Below are positions 24,001-33,400 of a stretch of DNA of 64,000 nucleotides, in pieces (position 1 is the first letter of the stretch; each line of letters opens with the position of its first letter). The stretch spans positions 27,375,867-27,439,866 of the forward strand of contig OU342630.1 in NCBI GenBank assembly GCA_910589415.1, in the 5' to 3' direction. A program made the translations under genes and the position numbers. Below the pieces are notes generated by a model that saw nothing but the letters and a program-made list of their open reading frames with translations, had not been told where the DNA came from and did not search any database. The stretch is from Malachius bipustulatus (lineage: Eukaryota; Arthropoda; Insecta; Coleoptera; Melyridae).

Positions 24001-27000
24001 ACCACGTTTTACCACTAATTATTTTCGTTTTACCACCCTTAGTTTTTTTTTATGCGATTTTTTTTATTTTCGGGCCAACTTCACAAGCCCGAAAAAAAAC
24101 GCGGGCCGGGTGGTAAAACGTACCATTCGATTGCCCATCGTAGGACCACGTTTTACCACCAACTCATTTTGTTTTACCACCTCCAGAAAAAAAGTTATGG
24201 AATAAATAAGTCGCACCCTAGCGGATACCTATGTGGTAACTCGGCGCAAGTTTACGTGGCTGTAAAATAAAAACGATGACTAAGTGGAGGTTAAAAATCG
24301 TTGTAGAGCTTTATACTTACCCAGGAAAAAGTTTTCCCACCCCTCAGTTTTCATTTATCACCCCCACAATCACCGCCTCCGGTCTTTATGTGCTTTATGA
24401 AATTCGGGCCAACTTCACAAGTGCGAAATTTCTTGAATGGTTAATTCCACGTGATCGAAAACGTTTTACCAGTATGTATCCACCCGAGAAAACGTTTTAC
24501 CACCCCTCAGTTTTCATTTACAACCCCCAATAACACCGCCGCCGGCCTCTATGTGCATTATGAAATTCGGGCCAACTTTACAAGTGCTAAATTTCCTAAA
24601 TGGTTAGTTCCAGATGATCGAAATCGTTTTACCAGTATGTATCCACCCGAGAAAACGTTTTACCACCCCGCAGTTTTCATTTACAACTCCCAATAACACC
24701 GCCGCCGGCCTTTATGTGCGTTATGAAATTCGGGCCAACTTCACAAGTGCTAAATTTCCTAAATGGTTAGTTCCAGGTGATCGAAATCGTTTTACCAGTA
24801 TGTATCCACCCGAGAAAACGTTTTACCACCCCGCAGTTTTCATTTACAACCCCCAATAACACCGCCGCCGGCCTTTATGTGCGTTATGAAATTCGGGCCA
24901 ACTTCACAAGTGCTAAATTTTCTAAATGGTTAGTTCCAGGTGATCGAAATCGTTTTACCAGTATGTATCCACCCGAGAAAACGTTTTACCACCCCTCAGT
25001 TTTCATTTACAACCCCCAATAGCACCGCCGCCGGGCTTTATGTGCTTTATTAAATTCGGGCTAACTTCACAAGTGCTAAATTTCCTAAATGGTTAGTTCC
25101 AGGTGATCGAAATCGTTTTACCAGTATGTATCCACCCGAGAAAACGTTTTACCACCCCGCAGTTTTCATTTACAACCCCCAATAACACCGCCGCCGGCCT
25201 TTATGTGCGTTATGAAATTCGGGCCAACTTCACAAGTGCTAAATTTTCTAAATGGTTAGTTCCAGGTGATCGAAATCGTTTTACCAGTATGTATCCACCC
25301 GAGAAAACGTTTTACCACCCCGCAGTTTTCATTTACAACCCCCAATAACACCGCCGCCGGCCTTTATGTGCGTTATGAAATTCGGGCCAACTTCACAAGT
25401 GCTAAATTTTCTAAATGGTTAGTTCCAGGTGATCGAAATCGTTTTACCAGTATGTATCCACCCGAGAAAACGTTTTACCACCCCTCAGTTTTCATTTACA
25501 ACCCCCAATAGCACCGCCGCCGGGCTTTATGTGCTTTATTAAATTCGGGCTAACTTCACAAGTGCTAAATTTCCTAAATGGTTAGTTCCAGATGATCGAA
25601 ATCGTTTTACCAGTATGTATCCACCCGAGAAAACGTTTTACCACCCCTCAGTTTTCATTTACAACCCCCAATAGCACCGCCGCCGGCCTTTATGTGCTTT
25701 ATTAAATTCGGGCTAACTTCACAAGTGCTAAATTTCCTAAATGGTTAGTTGCAGATGATCGAAATCGTTTTACCAGTATGTATCCACCCGAGAAAACGTT
25801 TTACCACCCTGCAGTTTTTATTTACAACCCCGAATAGCACCGCCGCCGGCCTTTACATACTGGTAAAACGTTTTCGATCACCTGGAACTAACCATTTAGG
25901 AAATTTAGCACTTGTGAAGTTGGCCCGAATTTCATAACGCACATAAAGGCCGGCGGCGGTGTTATTGGAGGTTGTAAATGAAAACTGCAGGGTGGTAAAA
26001 CGTTTTCTCGGGTGGATACATACTGGTAAAACGATTTCGATCACCTGGAACTAACCATTTAGGAAATTTAGCACTTGTGAAGTTGGCCCGAATTTCATAA
26101 TGCGCATAAAGGCCGGCGGCGGTGTTATTGGGGGTTGTAAATGAAAACTGCGGGGTGGTAAAACGTTTTCTCGGGTGGATACATACTGGTAAAACGATTT
26201 CGATCACCTGGAACTAACCATTTAGGAAATTTAGCACTTGTGAAGTTGGCCCGAATTTCATAATGCGCATAAAGGCCGGCGGCGGTGTTATTGGGGGTTG
26301 TAAATGAAAACTGCGGGGTGGTAAAACGTTTTCTCGGGTGGATACATACTGGTAAAACGTTTTCGATCACGTGGAATTAACCATTCAAGTAATTTCGCAC
26401 TTGTGAAGTTGGCCCGAATTTCATAAAGCACATAAAGACCGGAGGCGGTGATTGTGGGGGTGATAAATGAAAACTGAGGGGTGGGAAAACTTTTTCCTGG
26501 GTAAGTATAAAGCTCTACAACGATTTTTAACCTCCACTTAGTCATCGTTTTTATTTTACAGCCACGTAAACTTGCGCCGAGTTACCACATAGGTATCCGC
26601 TAGGGTGCGACTTATTTATTCCATAACTTTTTTTCTGGAGGTGGTAAAACAAAATGAGTTGGTGGTAAAACGTGGTCCTACGATGGGCAATCGAATGGTA
26701 CGTTTTACCACCCGGCCCGCGTTTTTTTTCGGGCTTGTGAAGTTGGCCCGAAAATAAAAAAAATCGCATAAAAAAAAACTAAGGGTGGTAAAACGAAAAT
26801 AATTAGTGGTAAAACGTGGTCATACCTTGGACAATCGATTAGGACGTTTTACCACCCAGCCCGAATTTTTTTCGGGCCAACTTCACGTACCTGTAAACAT
26901 CCTACTTACTACAAGTCAAGTACTGGTCTTTAAACACTCTTCTTTATGTGAATATATCACGCTTATTACCAACAAGTAATTCATCATGAGAATGTAAATA

Positions 27001-27434
27001 TTTCGAGGATGAAAAGTTGTTATATGATGAGGCATCTCCCAGCTAGCAAGTACAAGCTTTATTGTGAAAGTGCTATACCTTATACAGGGTGTCCCGTATC
27101 GTTATGTTCAAAATTCTTGAGCATATAGTAGGCTTAATTTTGAGCCCAAAAAACCCAAAAGTGACAGGTCTATCTTTATTCGTTACGAAGTTACAGGCCT
27201 AAGAAAATTATGACTAGTAAATAACAAGATTCAACTTTGTAAGCCACAAAAATTGCCACAAATGAGTAAACGTCACCGAAATAAACATTAGTAGAGAGTA
27301 GAGGTTCCCCTGCTCATACGAAATGGCATTAGGATTCAAATAGATGCGGCACCAGCATATTTCGGAATTGGTGTTTGTAACTAAATACCAGAGAGAAATT
27401 ATTATTTGATCGTATTCAGCAAGCTGGTCAAGAG

Positions 27435-27465
<31 letters not shown>

Positions 27466-30400
27466 CCTTTATTCCAAATTAGGTTCTACAATACTCTAAA
27501 ATATAGACTATAAAGGCGGCCACAGACTAGCGCACATGTATGTCATACATATATGTCATACTTGCTTGTGCGTTGATATTCGCTAGTGTGTGGGCGAAAC
27601 GTGGCAAACATGTGCGTCGTACAAGTTTCAGGTTTCAACTTGAATTCAAAAGATTTTATGACAGAATTTATAGAACTTTACAAAAGTTATCCGTGTTTGT
27701 GGAGAACTAAATGTAAAGATTACATGAATAGAAATAAAAAAGATACAGCCTATGAAACGTTACTAAAAAAACTACGAGAGGTTGAACCAAATGCGACAAA
27801 AAATACCGTTAAGTCTAAAATAAATAGCATTCGTGGAAGCTTTCGACGAGAACTTAAAAGAATCGAAGAATCCAAACGATCTGAGGTGTAGGAACGGATG
27901 AAGTATACGTGACTGATATATACAGGGTGTACCAGCTCGATTTAGACAACGGTAAGGGCCCTGTAGGTCTCGTCAAGACGAAACGTTTTTTTATTTGAAG
28001 TTTTTGAATTTGGACCTTCGTTGCGGAAATATGGCCGACTTCCGGTTTTTAGTTTTTTGGCTCCAGTTTCGGCATTTTTAGGTTCTCGCCCAAACTGAAA
28101 CTAGTTTTGGAAACTCCTTAGCTTCAGTTACAACTTTCATATTGAAGTCAAGGTTCTATCTCTGTTGGATTCAAAATGGCGACATGCCCAAGACTTTAAA
28201 TTTTAAGTCTTTGAATCAATTCAAATTGAATCAAATTGAAAAATTAAGATTTTGAATCCAACAGAGATAGAATCTTGACTTCAATATGAAAGTTGTAACT
28301 GAAGCTAAGGAGTATCCAAAACTAGTTTCAGTTTGGACGAGAACCTAAAAATGCCGAAACTGGGGCCAAAAAACTAAAAACCGGAAGTCGGCCATATTTC
28401 CGCAACGAAGGTCCAAATCCAAAAACTTTAAATAAAAAAACGTTTCGTCTTGACGAGACCTACACGGCCCTTACCGTTGTCTAAATCGAGCTGGTACACC
28501 CTGTATACAGGGTGTTTCTTAATAACATGCGAATATTTAAGGAGGTTATTCTTGGGTCAATTGAGAGAAAAAAACTTTATATGAACGTATGTCCTAAAAG
28601 TCTTAACTTTTGAACTACAGGGTGGTAAAGTTTTTAAAATTAAATAATTTTTTCATAATATCTGTAATACCGCTCTGGATATTTTAATGAAATTTAATAG
28701 ACAGGTATTACTCATCAAGAGGGATTTTTTCATGTCCCACATTTCGTTTTATCTCCACTAGTCACATCTTGCAGAATTTTATCTATGCATATTTTTATAT
28801 TTTTTATTGTCTTTTGACGACAATCTTGTTACCATGCAGAGAGACAGATTTTATTTTTTTAGGCGAAAACCGTGCATCGGACTGAAAAAAATCAAGAGAC
28901 CACATTTGCTTGGAAAGGGATGGGGACTTCAAAAATAATTTTTACTTTAAGAAAAAGCAGTGGCGTAACATATTTTTCTTCAAAAACATTTAATCCAAAA
29001 CCCGTACAGACGCCACTAGTAAAAGTACTAAAATTGTTTTCGCCTCATGAAATGCATGTTGATGCATAGAAGGCGTGTACCAAATTTCAAAAAAATATCT
29101 AGGCTAATATCACAGTTATAATAAAAAACAAGTTTTTTTCTTTAAATTTTAGCACCCTGTAGTTCAAAAGTTAAGACTTTTAGGACATACGTTCATATAA
29201 AGTTTTTTTCTCAAAATTGACCCAAGAATAACCTCCTTAAATATTCGCATGTTATTAAGAAACATCCTGTATATATACATATACAGGGTGTTCTACAAGC
29301 TCTATGACAAACTTTGACAGATGGTAGGTTGCTTGATTTTAAACATATTTTTTTTAATAAACATGGGTCCGATTCGTTTTTGTTTAGAAGTTACAAGCAT
29401 TTAAAAAATCGTAATTTTTCAAGTTCAAGGCCCTGTAAAAGGAAAACGGTTCAAGATAGAGAAAAACGGCTTACATATCCCTATTTTAACTTTTTATGGA
29501 CTATCCTATGGTATAGAAACATTTGTACTTTCTTTGATTTTTTTAAATGTGGAGAAATCTCAGATTTTTTCAAATTTTTTATCACCCTGTATAAACATTT
29601 CATCTACATCATTGGATAGTACATGAAAAATTAAAATAGGGACATGTAAGCCGTTTTTCTCTATCTTGAACCGTTTTCCTTTTACAGGGCCTTGAACTTG
29701 AAAAATTACGATTTTTTAAATGCTTGTAACTTGTAAACAAAAACGAATCGGACCCATGTTTATTAAAAAAAATATGTTTAAAATCAAGCAACCTACCATC
29801 TGTCAAAGTTTGTCATAGAGCTTGTAGAACACCCTGTATATGTCTCTGGTATAATTTTCCCTAACGACAGAGGAGAAATAAGCGTTGAAAACTTTAAGTC
29901 TTCATAATTTCTTCCAGTAGCTAGATAGCGAAGTGTGGCTGTTAATCGCTTATGTGGTGATATGGCATCCCTTATTAAAATTGTGTTCTGTTTTTCTATT
30001 ATTGGAGACACTAACGTTAATAGCGTTACGTAACTATCTTCATCCATCCTCAGGTAATTGTCTGGTTCCAATCGTAGTTCTTCTAGAAGATTTATATGCG
30101 TATATTATGAGCGTTTTAAAAGCCAATCTTTGACCCATTTTATTCGAATTTTCGGCTTTTGAATTAATTTATTTCTTTTCTTTTTAACTAGAACAGCGTA
30201 CGCCGCTGCCAGTAAAATATATTCGTCCTCACTGTTCATCGCGTACTTCGATACTGCTTGCGTGACAAGCTAGTGTGTAGATTTGTGGCTGAGAAACGCT
30301 CATCGTACATGGACGATGCACATGTATGGCAAACATGTATGACGCACTTGTGTGCTAGTCTGTGGGCACCTTAAGCAGCACAAAATGGAATGACGTCAAA

Positions 30401-33400
30401 ACAAAACAAAAGCTATTAACTAAAACTAACATCTAAGTATTCGCTTAATGTATATGGCTCTAAATCTATTAACAATGTTTTAATTTCTCTTTTAAAAGCA
30501 GAAAACGTCTCTACTTTTTTAATCCTTTGTGGTAATTTATTGAAAACTTTAATGCACATATATGATGGGTTCCTTTCAGTGAGACTCAATCGATGAATAG
30601 GATAATTTACTTCTAGTGTTCTTGTGTTATATGGATGGTCTGTATTGTTTGCCAAAAAAAAACTTTCCTTGTTTTTGAAGAAATATATCAGGCACTCATA
30701 CAAGTAAAGTCCATAAACTGTTAAAATGCCCCCATTCTTAAAAGCACCTCTGCATGACTCTCTGTATTCCATACCATTGATAATTCTGATTACACGCTTC
30801 TGAACACCGAAAATGCCGTCAGCGCAGGAACTGCCACCCCAAAATATGATTCCATACCTAACGATAGATTCAAAGTTCGCATGGTATAGAATATCCAGCA
30901 CTTTCCTGTTCAAATACTTCCTTATTGTACGAAAGCTGTAACAGATTTGGCTAAGCTTCTGTCTTAGGTCTTGAATATGAGACTCCCATCTCAGGAACTC
31001 ATCTATGATAACTCCTAAAAATTTTGTCATTTGTTCTACCTTGAAGTTTATTTCTTTGAATTTTAGGTTTTTTGGTTTTTCTTTTGTTGTTCTATTAGTG
31101 GAAAAGCATATGAGTTTCGTCTTTTCTTCATTTATGATTAACTGATTTCTAATGAGCCATTCTTTTGTTTTCGAGTAAACAATATCAAATTTGCTGTGAA
31201 GCTCTTCGGTATCCTTTCCACCTACAATTATGTTGGTGTCATCTGCGTAACTTGTCACTGATCCATGTACTTCTTCTATGATTCTATTTAAATCATTTAT
31301 ATATATTATGAATAGTACGGGTCCTAAAATACTACCCTGTGGGATGCCCGTTTCAGTGAGCACAGTAGACGATGTCACTGTCACACCACGTTTGGTGATC
31401 TGTGTACACTGCTGGCGATCCGAGAGGTAAGACTCAAACCATCGCAAAATGTTTCCCTGTACTCCATAGTATTTCAACTTCTCAATTAAGTATTTTCTAC
31501 ATAGACAGTCGTATGCTTTTGTAAGATCCAAGAACATACCCAATGCCAGCTGATTGTCTTCAATGATATTCAGTATGCTGTTTGTGAATTGGAATATAGC
31601 AGTTTGGGTTGATCTGCCAACAAGATAGCCATGCTGTGTCATATTAAATAACTGATGTTCCTTAAAGAAATGTAGCAACCGCTTACACATTGCCAATTCA
31701 AAAATTTTTGAAAAACTAGGCAATATACTAATGGGTCTGTAATTTTCCATTGACTGCGGGTTCCCTTTTTTGAAAATTGGTTTTATAATAGCATGTTTCA
31801 GTTGGCTGGGAAATATGCCAATGTTCACTGAGTTATTAATGATATATGATAGTATATGTTTTATTTCTCCAGTACACTCCTTGATTATACTCGATGGAAC
31901 TTCATCAATTCCGCTTGTGTATTTGTTTTTTAAACTTTTAGTTATATCAACAATTTCATCATGTGAAACAGGTTCAAAACTGAAAGCATGTTTGCTTCTT
32001 CGTGTATTTTCCATTGAGAAAGGAAGTTTTATTGTATCCGTTGTAAGTTTTGGAATTACCTCTATTAGGTACTTATTGTAACTCTCACACACCTTCTCTG
32101 GCTCTCCATTAGATAGGATTAGATAGGTACGCGAAAAAAGACGAGAAAACTGTTACTTTTGCAATAGGCCTCCGAGCACAAGCTTGTATTCAGCAAGGAA
32201 TAGGACATTTTTAACACATGATAAATTAAAGATACAGTCAATAAAATAAGTTTTATGTGGTTTTCAAAGTTAAATCTGGTATTTACTAGACATTATTTTC
32301 TTAGGCCTGTAACTTCGTAACGAATGCAGATAGACCTGTCACTTTTAGGTTTTTTAGGCTTAGAAATAAGCCTACTATATGCTCACAAAATTTGAACATA
32401 ACGATACGGGACACCCTGTATATACCTTACTAAATTGAATACAGTTTTGTTTAATCCACTTCCGATAACTTATTCAAATTTTGGGGACATTTCCATAATT
32501 AGAAAATTATCTCTAAAACATTTATGTTCTCTAAAAGCAGAGTTTTAGCAGAAAAAGTAGCAAAACGTAAAGATATCATTATGGCAGCGTTAGTCAGTTG
32601 AAAAATATTCTAATTATTGCATGGAATGTCAGGCGATAGTGCTGTAGCAGTTCATCCCGAGGACTCTCGATACCGCCACTTACACGGCAAGTACGTAGCT
32701 CACCCGTTCTGCAACAGAAAACTACCCATAATTACGGACGAATTTGTGGAACGAGAGTTTGGAACCGGTGCCGTCAAGATCACTCCAGCGCACGATCCCA
32801 ATGATTACGAAGTGGGAAAGAGGCACGGGCTGCCGTTTATTACCATGCTGGATGACAACGGGTGTATCATTGGAGATTATGGGAAGTTTACTGTGAGTAT
32901 AATTATTATTGTTGGGTTTGCATGAATAATAAAAATTAATTAATTGGCCCACAACATCTGTGTCACAATTCAACTACTGCAAATTTTGATTTTCAGGGAA
33001 TGAAACGTTTTGAAGCTAGAAAAGAGATCACCGCTGCATTGAAAGAGATGGGTTTGTATGTCGAAAGCAAGAACAACCCGATGGTGGTACCGATTTGTAG
33101 TCGGAGCAAAGACGTTGTTGAACCGATGCTGAAAACGCAATGGTATGTGCGTTGTAATGAGATGGCGGAAAAGGCGATTCGGGCTGTCGAAACCGGGGAG
33201 CTTAAAATAATCCCAGAGGTGCACGTGAAAACCTGGAACCACTGGCTGGGAGGAATTCGGGACTGGTGTATCTCCAGACAGTTATGGTGGGGACATCGCA
33301 TTCCTGCTTATAAAGTTACCATTAAAGGTCAACAAGCTGAAAGTCCACAAACTGAGGTTGGTATTTTTTTCTTCTGTCATGAGAGGAGTCAGCAAGGAAA

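Larger units (their letters stand above)
23929..26892. mobile_element. Foldback (FB-like) element with tandem-repeat arms and 9-bp target duplication
   Basis: Starts AGGTACGTGAAGTTGGCCCG and ends with the exact inverse. GTAAACATC occurs at 23920-23928 and 26893-26901, a 9-bp duplication. The outer arms (23929-24275 and 26546-26892) are both 347 bp and near-perfect inverses. Inside, each arm is a tandem array of a 163-bp unit. This layout (long inverted repeats with internal tandem arrays, 9-bp TSD) is that of Drosophila FB elements; MULEs also make 9-bp duplications. There is no coding capacity: the period is not a multiple of 3, so the regular 81-codon frames are repeats of one non-coding unit. 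Confidence 0.9.
27514..30371. mobile_element. Harbinger-like element (copy 2 type) in the LINE C 3' UTR
   Basis: AGGCGGCCACAGACTAGC at the left is inverted as GCTAGTCTGTGGGCACCT at the right, flanked by TAA at 27511-27513 and 30372-30374, a typical PIF/Harbinger 3-bp duplication. It carries a MADF-domain frame at its left end (+) and a transposase N-terminus at its right end (-). The middle has been replaced by three CAGGGTG palindromes in a row, so the transposase catalytic part is gone. Confidence 0.85.
27438..32120 (-). mobile_element. 5'-truncated LINE (LINE C) inserted in the mariner-like element
   Basis: ATT-repeat tail (TAA repeats on the + strand, about 27436-27462). AGATA at 27433-27437 and 32121-32125 is a probable target duplication; copy 2 of the host element is continuous at the same place (GGTCAAGAGATCGGTCGCG, 52551-52569). 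Its 3' untranslated region was later hit by a Harbinger element (27514-30371). Confidence 0.85.
27085..32418. mobile_element. CAGGGTG-ended mariner-like element (copy 1) interrupted by a LINE
   Basis: CAGGGTGTCCCGTATCGTTA at the left is inverted at the right (ending GGGACACCCTG), with TA on both sides. Arm similarity extends about 150 bp. The interior matches copy 2 (49373-52858), including a + strand fragment reading [20 protein letters not shown] and [17 protein letters not shown], then a stop in copy 2. This looks like a decayed transposase C-terminus of the Tc1/mariner type (weak resemblance). The copy is split at 27433-32125 by LINE C. Confidence 0.75.
6484..32632 (+). other. ValRS giant intron, 26 kb of nested transposons
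   Basis: Donor GTAAGA at 6484 and acceptor TGTCAG ending at 32632. Codon phase matches across the gap. Nearly all recognisable content is mobile DNA on both strands, with at least three independent nests (9421-12060, 12345-22332, 27085-32418), a piggyBac-like MITE and a foldback element. Confidence 0.93.

Noticed and set aside
24276..26545. A regular series of 81-codon frames suggesting a repeat protein or a CRISPR-like array
   Set aside because: The 163-bp period is not a multiple of 3, so each frame is a restart of one non-coding unit ending in the same stop. Units are tandem, without spacers, and lie in a transposon.
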